In this document: positions 1 to 5,785 of the stretch, one piece after another | Position numbering within the stretch: position 1 is the first letter of the stretch | Layout of the letters: each line of letters starts with the position of its first letter | From: Aequorivita sp. | GTDB taxonomy: Bacteria > Bacteroidota > Bacteroidia > Flavobacteriales > Flavobacteriaceae | Assembly (NCBI GenBank): GCA_020435865.1 | Contig: JAGQYZ010000039.1 | Location: forward strand, 1-5,785 | DNA: 5,785 bases | Reading direction: 5' to 3' | Translations under genes and position numbers: made by a program | Notes under the pieces: model-generated | Seen by the model: the letters and a program-made list of their open reading frames with translations, nothing else | What the model was told of the DNA's origin: nothing | The model's database searches: none

Positions 1-629
1 ACCGCGTTATGGCCGTACCACCATTGCATGAAGGCATCCTGCACGCCGGCGTAAATCGAATAGCTTTTAAACAGTCCGATGGGAACCACCAGATTGTTGA
101 AAACGTGCAGCAACGCCACGGTCACAATCGTGGCGATATAAAACCAGAGTGTGACATACATGTGCCGTTCACGGCGGGTGGCGAGCGTCATAAAGAAGTT
201 CACGCCGAAGAAACCGACCCAGACCACCGCAATCGCGATATCAATGGGCCATTCCAGTTCGGCATATTCTTTACCTGTGGTAATCCCGGCAAGCAATGTT
301 ACTGCTGCCAGAACGATGATCAACTGCCATCCCCAGAAGTGTATCCATCCCAATGTTTTACTGAAAAGGTTTGTTTTCAGTAATCGTGGGAGGGAGTAAT
401 AAACTCCGGTGAAAATTGCATTTCCTACAAATGCAAAAATGGCCGCATTGGTGTGTAGCGGACGTAAACGGCCGAATGTAAGGAAAGGTAATTCCATACT
501 CACCGCTGGCCATAAAATGGCAAATGCGGCAATCAATCCCACCAGGAATCCTACCACACCCCATAAAACAGTAACAACCGCGAATGATTTCGTCAGTTGA
601 TTGTCATAAGTAAACTTTTCAAGTGCCAT
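1..629 (-). CDS. ccoN: cbb3-type cytochrome c oxidase subunit I (CcoN), N-terminal 209 codons; cut by window edge
   Basis: Catalytic subunit of the high-affinity cbb3 oxidase, which reduces O2 to water in the cytoplasmic membrane using electrons from c-type cytochromes. The ATG at 629-627 opens a frame without a stop to base 1, beginning MALEKFTYDNQLTK. Five hydrophobic helices lie near residues 15-40, 60-81, 96-117, 127-150 and 158-182, and a sixth begins near 200. His59 in the motif RPLHTNAAIF is the expected low-spin heme b ligand. His207 in QWWYGHNAV matches the CuB ligand that carries the Tyr-His cross-link in the family. Residue spacing follows known CcoN closely. The remaining ligands lie outside the window. 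In many Bacteroidota CcoN is fused to CcoO, which cannot be judged here. It starts 4 bases after the ccoS stop, so the two are probably co-transcribed and translationally coupled. Counted G+C over bases 1-600 is 291/600, the richest part of the window. Identification is firm. Confidence 0.96.
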   Translation of the reverse strand, partial: MALEKFTYDNQLTKSFAVVTVLWGVVGFLVGLIAAFAILWPAVSMELPFLTFGRLRPLHTNAAIFAFVGNAIFTGVYYSLPRLLKTNLFSKTLGWIHFWGWQLIIVLAAVTLLAGITTGKEYAELEWPIDIAIAVVWVGFFGVNFFMTLATRRERHMYVTLWFYIATIVTVALLHVFNNLVVPIGLFKSYSIYAGVQDAFMQWWYGHNA

Positions 630-633
630 AAAC

Positions 634-867
634 TTAAGTTTTGTTATTATTGGATTGTTTCGATTGTGCTTCTTGTTTGGAAGTTTTGCTTTTATCCTCT
701 TCGCTTGTCCCGGCTTCGCCATCCGATGTGAAATTATCGAATAACATTCTTACTGACGGGGTATAATCGTCATCATACTGGCCCGACTTTACTGACCAGA
801 TAAATGCCGCCAGAAATCCCCCTGCGACTACTATACCGATTGCAATTAAGAAGAAAATAACTTGCAT
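634..867 (-). CDS. ccoS: cbb3 oxidase assembly protein CcoS
   Basis: A 77-residue, single-helix membrane protein needed for maturation of cbb3 oxidase; in other bacteria loss of CcoS gives an oxidase lacking heme and copper cofactors. Residues 3-24 form one transmembrane helix. It is followed by the family signature W24-S-V-K-S-G-Q-Y-D-D (24-33) and T36-P-S-V-R-M-L-F (36-43). The tail from about residue 46 is hydrophilic, rich in Ser, Lys, Glu and Asn, and looks disordered; it makes this copy somewhat long for a family that is often 45-70 residues. The ATG at 867 is the only sensible start because the helix follows at once. A good Bacteroidota-type promoter lies just upstream, so ccoS probably begins the ccoS-ccoN unit rather than depending only on ccoI read-through. 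The stop is 4 bases before ccoN. Confidence 0.93.
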   Translation of the reverse strand: MQVIFFLIAIGIVVAGGFLAAFIWSVKSGQYDDDYTPSVRMLFDNFTSDGEAGTSEEDKSKTSKQEAQSKQSNNNKT

Positions 868-892
868 GAAAAATAATTCAGGTATTTCGATA

Positions 893-923
893 CAAAAATA
901 ATGTTTTATGCAATTTTAACAAA
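893..923 (-). promoter_or_regulatory. Bacteroidota-type promoter for ccoS-ccoN
   Basis: On the minus strand TTTG (923-920) is followed after exactly 19 bases by TATTTTTG (900-893). This fits the Bacteroidota primary sigma consensus TTTG / TAnnTTTG at every defined base. The predicted transcript start is near 886-889, giving a leader of about 20 bases before the ccoS ATG at 867. No Shine-Dalgarno sequence is visible in the leader, as is usual in this phylum. The boxes are seen directly; promoter activity is inferred. Confidence 0.72.
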
Positions 924-938
924 TTTTTAACAGGCCAT

Positions 939-964
939 TTTTCAACACTTTTATCCGTTGAAAA
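939..964. promoter_or_regulatory. Perfect 8-bp inverted repeat upstream of the ccoS promoter, candidate operator
   Basis: TTTTCAAC (939-946) and GTTGAAAA (957-964) are perfect inverted arms separated by 10 bases. The centre is about 64 bases upstream of the predicted ccoS transcript start and 16 bases beyond the -33 box, a position where an activator of the Crp/Fnr type could contact RNA polymerase. The half-sites do not match the Fnr consensus TTGAT-N4-ATCAA. There is no T-tract after the arms on either strand, so it is not an intrinsic terminator of ccoI. The arms are AT-rich, so chance is not excluded. Confidence 0.35.
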
Positions 965-1078
965 TCAACAGGTAATAGCGTTATCAAAGATTTAGGAATT
1001 ATAAAAGTATAATAATTATCGACAAGGGCTTGCTATTTTTTTGAACAAAACTGTGTAAAGTTTGTACCTCGCTTCATT

Positions 1079-3460
1079 TTATGACAACAATCGTTTGGCC
1101 CGGTTTGCGATAATGATGGTAGCAAAAGCGACTACCGAAACAGAACTAATAGGCATCAGGATGGCTGCAATAACGGGTGTGAGCAATCCCTGGACGGCGA
1201 AAAACAATCCACCTACATTATATATAAAGGATATTACAAAGCTGATCTTAACCACATTCAGGCTGATCCGCGTAAAGCGCATGTATTTACTTAGATTCTT
1301 AAATTTTGAAGATTCCAGAATGGCATCACATGCCGGTGAAAAGTGGTAAATGTCGTCGGCGATGGTAATTCCCACATCACTTTCATTCAAAGCACCGGCA
1401 TCATTTAAACCGTCGCCGACCATCAATACGGTTTTGCCCTGTGCTTTTAAATTTTTCACATATTCCAGCTTATCAGTGGGTGTTTGATTGAATTTTAAAT
1501 TTGATTCATCCCCAAAAAGCTGGAGCAGGTTTGGCTTTTCTGCTTCATTATCGCCTGTAAGCAAGTGCAACTCAAAATTTTTACCAAGGTTGTTAATTAC
1601 CTCCTTCAGGCCATTTCTGTATTGGTTTTCCAATTGATAATGTCCAAGTATTTTCCCATTCATAAAAACCCAAACCGTACTTTTTAACCCTTGTTCCTGT
1701 TCATCTTTGCCGGTAACAAATTTCCTCGATCCAATATTTATTTTATTATTGTTGATTTCGCCGGTGATTCCAAGTCCCGGAATTTCTTTGAATTTTTCAA
1801 CCTCATAAAAATCATCACCTTCCAGATTTGCAAATAACGCTGCACTTAAAGGGTGTGTTGAATGCCGAACGGTGGATTTGATCATTTTAATTTGATCTTC
1901 TGTAAGTTCATCGCCTATAAATTCTGTTTTAAGCGATTTATTATGGGTAATGGTTCCGGTTTTATCAAAAACAATTGAATTGACTTTGTACAATTGTTCG
2001 ATCACTTCTGATTTTTTCAGGTAAAACCCACGCCGGCCAAATTGCCGCAATGTGCTGCCAAAAGTGAAGGGAACTGTAAGTGCGAGTGCACATGGGCAGG
2101 CTACAATGAGCACCGATGTAAAAACAAAAATAGCTGTGGCTTTATCGATAAATAACCAGTAAATCCCTGAACCAAAGGCAATGGTTAAAATCACGAGCGT
2201 GAAATATTGGCTAACATTATTGATGATAACGTTCAGTTTGCTTTCGTATTTGTCAGCTGATTTTTCCTGGTTCCAGAGTTGGGTAAGGTAACTTTGTTCA
2301 ACGTCTTTTGTTACCAGCAGTTCGATGGCTGAACCCACCTGCCGGCCACCTGCAAAAACAGGTTCACCAGGAGCTTTGGCAACGGGGATAGATTCACCTG
2401 TTACAAAACTGTAATCAATATTTCCTTCTCCCTTAAAAATCTGTGAATCAGCTGGAATCAGTTCCTGATTGCGCACAAGGATATGATCGCCTTCCTTTAA
2501 TCTTTCCAACGGGATCACTGTTTCTTTTCCATCTTCCAATTTTGTTACGGCTACAGGGAAATACGATTTATAATCTCTTTCAAAAGAAAGGGCCTGGTAG
2601 GTTTTTCCCTGGTACCATTTCCCGATCAAAAGGAAAAAGACCAAACCCGTCAGGGAGTCGAGGTAGCCGATTCCTGTTCCAGAAATAATATCGTAAGCGC
2701 TTTGAACGAACAAGGTTAATATGCCCAATGCAATGGGCAAATCGATGCTGATGATCTTATGCTTCAGGCTTTTGATGGCTGAAAGATAGTAGTCGTTGCT
2801 GCAATAAACCAAAACGGGAATTGATAATACAAGACTTAGCCAACCAAAAAAAGCTTTAAAATCTTTTTCGAGCAACTCCCCTCCGGGAAGATATTCCGGG
2901 AAATTGTACATCATTACATTCATCAGGACAAACCCGGTGATCCCGATTTTAAGCAACAAGGTTGTACTGCTTTTTTTTGATTTTTGCGATCCGGTGCGTT
3001 CAAGCGTAATTTCCGGAATATAATGAATTGATGCCAATAGCTCAACTACTTGTCTGAGCGAAATAGTGTTGTCCCTGAAAGTTATGTAAGCCTCTTTTTT
3101 GGGGAAATTAACAGTGGAATTGATAATACCATCATGCAGGGTGTTGAGGTTTTCGAGGAGCCATATACACGATGCACAGTGAATTGACGGAATAAAAAGG
3201 GTGATCTTGCTTATGCCGCTATCGGTAAAATCCAGCAGTTTTTCTTTGATTTCGTCGAGGTCGAGAAAAGCATATTTGTCTCCCACTTCCTCCGTTTCAA
3301 CCCTGATGCCGGGCATTTTTTCAATTTCATAATATTGCTTAAGTTCTTTCTCATTAAGGATTTGATACACCGTTTTGCACCCATGGCAACAAAAGGATTT
3401 TTCCTCATGCTTAATTTCAACATCCAAACACGGATCACCGCAATGGAAACAGTTTACCAT
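1079..3460 (-). CDS. ccoI: Copper-translocating P1B-type ATPase CcoI/FixI for cbb3 oxidase assembly
   Basis: Inner-membrane ATPase that moves copper out of the cytoplasm for insertion into the CcoN binuclear centre. Counting from the ATG at 3460 (793 residues), an N-terminal Cys-rich domain has C4, C7, C11, C24, C25 and C28 (putative metal-binding domain of cation ATPases). A heavy-metal-associated domain with C95-A-S-C98 follows. Then come membrane helices between about 165 and 285, actuator motif TGES (354-357), the ion-site CPC (455-457) in ACPCALALTVP, phosphorylation motif DKTGTIT with Asp499, His-Pro (536-537), TGDN (635-638) and GDGLND (682-687). The last helices hold Tyr747-Asn748 and M769-P-I-S-S773, typical of Cu(I) transporters. 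A TTG one codon earlier is in frame, but I prefer the ATG. The frame is intact. The stop is 211 bases before ccoS, more than the tight packing often seen in cco operons. The ccoS/ccoN context separates it from general CopA exporters. Confidence 0.95.
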   Translation of the reverse strand: MVNCFHCGDPCLDVEIKHEEKSFCCHGCKTVYQILNEKELKQYYEIEKMPGIRVETEEVGDKYAFLDLDEIKEKLLDFTDSGISKITLFIPSIHCASCIWLLENLNTLHDGIINSTVNFPKKEAYITFRDNTISLRQVVELLASIHYIPEITLERTGSQKSKKSSTTLLLKIGITGFVLMNVMMYNFPEYLPGGELLEKDFKAFFGWLSLVLSIPVLVYCSNDYYLSAIKSLKHKIISIDLPIALGILTLFVQSAYDIISGTGIGYLDSLTGLVFFLLIGKWYQGKTYQALSFERDYKSYFPVAVTKLEDGKETVIPLERLKEGDHILVRNQELIPADSQIFKGEGNIDYSFVTGESIPVAKAPGEPVFAGGRQVGSAIELLVTKDVEQSYLTQLWNQEKSADKYESKLNVIINNVSQYFTLVILTIAFGSGIYWLFIDKATAIFVFTSVLIVACPCALALTVPFTFGSTLRQFGRRGFYLKKSEVIEQLYKVNSIVFDKTGTITHNKSLKTEFIGDELTEDQIKMIKSTVRHSTHPLSAALFANLEGDDFYEVEKFKEIPGLGITGEINNNKINIGSRKFVTGKDEQEQGLKSTVWVFMNGKILGHYQLENQYRNGLKEVINNLGKNFELHLLTGDNEAEKPNLLQLFGDESNLKFNQTPTDKLEYVKNLKAQGKTVLMVGDGLNDAGALNESDVGITIADDIYHFSPACDAILESSKFKNLSKYMRFTRISLNVVKISFVISFIYNVGGLFFAVQGLLTPVIAAILMPISSVSVVAFATIIIANRAKRLLS

Positions 3461-3490
3461 CAATCTTAAATTTGCTTGTTATATCTGTTG

Positions 3491-3535
3491 CAAAGTTTAG
3501 GAATATACACGTTTTAAAAAATGACAAATATCACT
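3491..3535 (-). promoter_or_regulatory. Possible ccoI promoter -7 box with a Crp/Fnr-like dyad
   Basis: On the minus strand AGTGA-N6-TCATT (3535-3520) is a near-symmetric dyad of the TGA-N6-TCA kind used by Crp/Fnr regulators, 7 of 10 half-site bases to the Crp consensus. AAACTTTG (3498-3491) is one base off the Bacteroidota -7 box TAnnTTTG. If transcription starts near 3485, the dyad centre falls near -42, the usual class II activator position, and no good -33 box would be needed. Alternatively the dyad is a weak 5-bp hairpin followed by T6 that ends the upstream gene. Both readings are tentative. Confidence 0.25.
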
Positions 3536-3556
3536 AAAGCTATTCATCTTGCCACT

Positions 3557-3766
3557 TTAACTTTTCTTGACCTTACAGGTATTCATTCCAAAAAGTGTAT
3601 AAAGTGGGCAAAAACTAATGAAGCTTGTTAAAACAAAAATAGCGGCAAATGCAAGCAATACAATAGCCAATGTCCCGCTAATAATACCAAAATAATACAA
3701 AGCCACTACTATTGCAGCTATAAGCAGTCTAATTGTGCGGTCTGCGCCGCCCATGTTTTTTTTCAT
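3557..3766 (-). CDS. DUF2892 (YgaP-type) small membrane protein
   Basis: A 69-residue protein with two predicted helices, about residues 12-28 and 32-52. The N-terminal motif M-K-K-N-M-G-G-A-D-R-T-I-R and the C-terminal F-C-P-L-Y-T-L-F-G-M-N-T-C are the hallmarks of the DUF2892 inner-membrane family (also found as the membrane tail of the rhodanese YgaP). Two cysteines, in FCPLY and NTC, are the conserved ones. Biochemical function is unknown; members often sit beside sulfur, rhodanese or respiratory genes. The ATG at 3766 gives the complete family motif, and an internal ATG at codon 5 would lose part of it. It lies 69 bases after the 12-helix gene and 96 bases before ccoI, all in one direction, so co-transcription with either is possible. 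I see no strong terminator on either side. Confidence 0.88.
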   Translation of the reverse strand: MKKNMGGADRTIRLLIAAIVVALYYFGIISGTLAIVLLAFAAIFVLTSFISFCPLYTLFGMNTCKVKKS

Positions 3767-3776
3767 ATCTCAAAAT

Positions 3777-3788
3777 TTAATCGATTAA
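3777..3788. repeat. 12-bp perfect palindrome before the DUF2892 gene
   Basis: TTAATCGATTAA is a perfect palindrome lying 10 bases upstream of the DUF2892 ATG. It is short and AT-rich and the symmetry does not extend outward. It could be an operator overlapping the leader or promoter, or chance. No matching second copy was noticed elsewhere in the window. Confidence 0.2.
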
Positions 3789-3835
3789 TAAACATCAGTA
3801 AATGTGGCAACTAAAGGAATTCAATGTACGTAATT

Positions 3836-5053
3836 TTAATCGTTCTTAGAATACGCTTTTGAAATATTTTTAAAAAAAAGAATTGCAACCGCAATGGGAA
3901 AAGTCAAACTCAAAAATGCTAAAAGCAAATAATAGTTTGAAATAAACGGAAGGTTTAGCCAAAGAGCAAAGGCGTTATAAAAAATTAAAAATTCAGTAGT
4001 TGTAAAGGCAAAAACGAAGATCCATACAAAACTTTTGGGAAGCCTTATTAGTTTAAAATTGTTCAAAAAAGCAAGTAATGTTGTGATTACGATTCCCAGA
4101 AAAACCAAATGCAGATAGCCAATTACGAAATCTTTAAGTTGATAAGCCAAATTCGCAACATAAGGAAATGCTGAAAAGAGTTGCATCAACAGCTTTAAAA
4201 CAAGTAAGCTTCCAGCAATTTTCAGAAGAAAAAAACCACTTGGAGCAAATGATTTTTTTATAAGCGTAAAATGATCTTTCAGCAGTAAATAAAGTTCAAG
4301 AAAAGCCAATATTTGAGCCACTGCCCCAATCAATCCCAGTACATAAAAAACAATAGGCGGAACAAACCATAGCGCCGAAAGGAATACAGTAAAAAGCACG
4401 CCAAAATTTAAAAGAAGAAAAAAAGATTTCAGTTTTTCAGGGTTGAACTGAATTCCTTTTTCTTCAAAAATATAAAAAAGAACGCCCAATAGCGCCAAAA
4501 AGAACCACCCATTGTACTGAAAATGAAGATAAAAATAAATGGAGGTTTTATACCAAATGGATTCTGGTCCTAAAGTTGCCACGACAGCACCAATAGTCCA
4601 GGGGCCAATGCTAGAAATAATAAGATACCAGAGCGAAGTTTTTATAAGTTTCCAAGAAAAACAGCTTTCAAAATGCTCCGGAATATACTTCATTGCAAAC
4701 CACGAAAACCAGTAGGAAGCGAATAAGAAAAGTGTAGAGAAAATAATTGAAAATAGTGCGTATCCCTGAATTGGAAAGGTTACCAACATTCCTAAAATAC
4801 AAACATTCGTAAATATAAAAATGCGTTTGTAAAGCTTCGGTTTCTCTGCCTCAGAAAGAAAGATTTTGTAAATCAAGGTAGTCAATCCCAAATAAACCCA
4901 GCCCAATAAGGCGGTGTGGGAATGAGCGTGAAGTAAAAACTTATAATTAAAAGGAAGTGATATAACAACATAGAGCCTTAACAAAACGCCCATTAATGCA
5001 ACGACCAAAAAATAGGCCAAGGCTATGCCGATATGTTTCTTTAAATCTATCAA
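3836..5053 (-). CDS. Uncharacterised 12-helix membrane protein, possibly heme-copper oxidase subunit I-like or NnrS-like
   Basis: A 405-residue, very hydrophobic protein with about 12 helices, near residues 8-31, 39-65, 76-94, 98-120, 137-161, 171-195, 209-230, 232-257, 272-296, 308-331, 341-365 and 371-394. Twelve helices is the core number of heme-copper oxidase subunit I. Helix 2 opens with H42-A-H44-S-H46-TALLGW, where CcoN has RPLHTNAAIF. Helix 6 has H177-FQYNGWFF, resembling CcoN's HNAVGFF. Helix 10 has H315 in GYLHLVFLG, where CcoN carries two heme ligands. No histidine is seen in helix 7, so a complete CuB site looks absent. The upstream neighbour is a RIC iron-centre repair gene, which suggests nitric oxide or redox stress; NnrS, a 12-helix heme protein, is an alternative. 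The apparent start is TTG at 5053: an in-frame stop lies four codons upstream and the first ATG (4993) would remove most of helix 1. Sampled lines have about 32% G+C, the lowest of the window's genes. Gene reality is firm; function is inferred. Confidence 0.8.
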   Translation of the reverse strand: MIDLKKHIGIALAYFLVVALMGVLLRLYVVISLPFNYKFLLHAHSHTALLGWVYLGLTTLIYKIFLSEAEKPKLYKRIFIFTNVCILGMLVTFPIQGYALFSIIFSTLFLFASYWFSWFAMKYIPEHFESCFSWKLIKTSLWYLIISSIGPWTIGAVVATLGPESIWYKTSIYFYLHFQYNGWFFLALLGVLFYIFEEKGIQFNPEKLKSFFLLLNFGVLFTVFLSALWFVPPIVFYVLGLIGAVAQILAFLELYLLLKDHFTLIKKSFAPSGFFLLKIAGSLLVLKLLMQLFSAFPYVANLAYQLKDFVIGYLHLVFLGIVITTLLAFLNNFKLIRLPKSFVWIFVFAFTTTEFLIFYNAFALWLNLPFISNYYLLLAFLSLTFPIAVAILFFKNISKAYSKND

Positions 5054-5058
5054 GACGT

Positions 5059-5120
5059 AAAATTAAAAAACAGTCCGGAATTTGGCAGCAAACATTCAAA
5101 GTTGCCAATCTTCCGGGCTG
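5059..5120 (-). terminator. Strong intrinsic terminator after the RIC gene
   Basis: On the minus strand the arm at 5120-5103 (CAGCCCGGAAGATTGGCA) pairs with 5087-5071 (TGCCAAATTCCGGACTG). This gives 9 plus 6 base pairs around one mismatch and a small internal loop, with a 15-base hairpin loop. TTTTTTAATTTT (5070-5059) follows at once, the classic layout of a Rho-independent terminator. The opposite strand lacks a T-tract, so it acts one way. It begins 59 bases after the RIC stop and ends only 5 bases before the TTG start of the next gene, so it may also work as a leader attenuator. Confidence 0.85.
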
Positions 5121-5179
5121 TCCTAAAAACCAATCAAATAAAAATCCAGATTTGGGGCTGGGGATACTCTTGTGTAGTG

Positions 5180-5785
5180 TTAGTTTTTCTTTAATTTCTT
5201 TTCTAAATCCAATGCTTTTGGGAAAAGAATGTTGTTTTCTAAGTGTATGTGTTGGTGCAAATCCTGCTCAAACTCGTATAGCTTTGCATAGAATGCGCAA
5301 TAAGTATTACAAGCCCCTTGTGGTGGTGTGTAGTTGTTGCTCAGTTTTGAAATTTTTCGCAAAATCTCACCAGCCTCCTCATGATCCTCCTCCATCATTT
5401 TTATTGGATTTTCAACAGTTCCAAAATGAATTGCTGGAACTTCATTGCCTTCGCGTTCTGCTTTTACTAACCTTTTTATGAAAGGGAAAAGAATCAGTTC
5501 TTCCTTTTTTTGGTGTGCAGCCATTGCTTGCACAACTTGTGATACTAAAGCCTCAATTTCACCAAGTTCAGTGTAATGGTGTCCGTGGACGTGATTTACA
5601 CGTTTGGAATACTGCAATAAAAGCGGGCTACTTTCTTCCACATAGTGATGGTGTACATTTATGATATGATCAATCAAGAAATCAAGTTTCCAACTGTTGT
5701 AGTCGTGGGCACGGTCCTGAATGCTATCCAGGTTCAAAAGTTCTGTTTCTAAAATTGAAGGATCTACCTTAGCCTTTTCGCAAGC
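5180..5785 (-). CDS. ric: RIC/YtfE/ScdA-type di-iron iron-sulfur cluster repair protein; 5' end outside window
   Basis: Cytoplasmic hemerythrin-like protein that helps restore iron-sulfur clusters damaged by nitric oxide or oxidants. The frame stays open to base 5785, so 201 residues are visible and the true start lies beyond the edge. An in-frame TTG at 5737 is internal, because the 16 residues before it (ACEKAKVDPSILETEL) look like the end of the N-terminal DUF542/ScdA_N domain. In visible-fragment numbering the expected di-iron ligands are His46 (in NVHHHYVEE), His91 and Glu95 (HQKKE), His135 (EEDHEEAGEIL), and His179 and Glu183 (HIHLE). This reproduces the four His and two Glu of E. coli YtfE in order. 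The domain is very His-rich overall. The conserved N-terminal cysteine pair of DUF542 cannot be seen. A strong terminator follows, so it ends its own transcript. RIC genes are often controlled by NO-sensing Rrf2/NsrR or Crp/Fnr regulators; the promoter is outside. Confidence 0.92.
   Translation of the reverse strand, partial: ACEKAKVDPSILETELLNLDSIQDRAHDYNSWKLDFLIDHIINVHHHYVEESSPLLLQYSKRVNHVHGHHYTELGEIEALVSQVVQAMAAHQKKEELILFPFIKRLVKAEREGNEVPAIHFGTVENPIKMMEEDHEEAGEILRKISKLSNNYTPPQGACNTYCAFYAKLYEFEQDLHQHIHLENNILFPKALDLEKKLKKN

Noticed and set aside
9..383. 124-codon open frame on the plus strand
   Set aside because: Antisense to clearly conserved CcoN codons; polar, low-similarity translation typical of a shadow frame.
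957..969. GTTGAAAATCAAC as an Fnr box
   Set aside because: The half-sites are separated by the wrong distance (TTGA-N3-TCAA rather than TTGAT-N4-ATCAA).
1023..1033. CAAG/CTTG short inverted repeat after ccoI as a terminator
   Set aside because: The stem is 3-4 bp with a tiny loop and no T-tract on the minus strand.
1033..1077. 14-codon open frame on the minus strand just after the ccoI stop
   Set aside because: Very short, no recognisable product, and no translation signal.
3461..3463. TTG start for ccoI one codon before the ATG
   Set aside because: An ATG follows at once, and there is no upstream signal favouring the TTG.
4991..4993. ATG at codon 21 as the start of the 12-helix protein
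   Set aside because: It would cut the first membrane helix in half; the TTG at 5053 keeps it whole.
4996..5481. 161-codon open frame on the plus strand
   Set aside because: It lies antisense to the RIC gene, its terminator and the start of the 12-helix gene, and its translation resembles no family; a shadow frame.
5735..5737. TTG as the start of the RIC gene, giving a 185-residue protein
   Set aside because: The frame remains open to the window edge and the upstream residues resemble the end of the DUF542 domain, so the TTG is internal.

Overview
The window reads as part of a Bacteroidota chromosome. The evidence is one -7/-33 promoter of the Bacteroidota type (TTTG, 19 bases, TATTTTTG), no clear Shine-Dalgarno sequences before the starts, and the gene order ccoI-ccoS-ccoN of a cbb3-type (high-affinity) cytochrome oxidase locus. 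I cannot name a genus. All supported genes are on the minus strand, so the biological order runs from high to low coordinates. No tRNA, rRNA, CRISPR array, insertion sequence or phage gene is visible, and there is no gene-free stretch over 300 bases.

In transcription order: (1) 5785-5180, the C-terminal part of a RIC/YtfE/ScdA-type di-iron protein that repairs iron-sulfur centres; its start lies beyond the window. It is closed by a strong intrinsic terminator at 5120-5059. (2) 5053-3836, a 405-residue protein with about 12 membrane segments and a few membrane histidines placed like those of the heme-copper oxidase subunit I fold; I call it uncharacterised. (3) 3766-3557, a small two-helix DUF2892 (YgaP-type) membrane protein. 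(4) 3460-1079, CcoI/FixI, the copper-exporting P1B ATPase needed to load the binuclear centre of cbb3 oxidase. (5) 867-634, CcoS, the small assembly protein. (6) 629 to the window edge, the first 209 codons of CcoN, the catalytic subunit, with the low-spin heme ligand and one CuB ligand visible.

Functionally, the low-coordinate half makes and metallates an oxygen-scavenging terminal oxidase. The high-coordinate half looks like nitrosative or oxidative stress defence (RIC, plus possibly the 12-helix protein). The two sets share orientation and could be co-expressed under low oxygen or nitric oxide, but that is inference. The strong RIC terminator and the separate promoter before ccoS show at least three transcription units. 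G+C counted by hand falls from about 49% in ccoN to about 32% in sampled lines of the 12-helix gene.

The main points for a second look are the 12-helix histidine-bearing protein, the terminator that ends 5 bases before that gene's apparent TTG start, and two dyad-symmetric candidate operators upstream of ccoS and ccoI.
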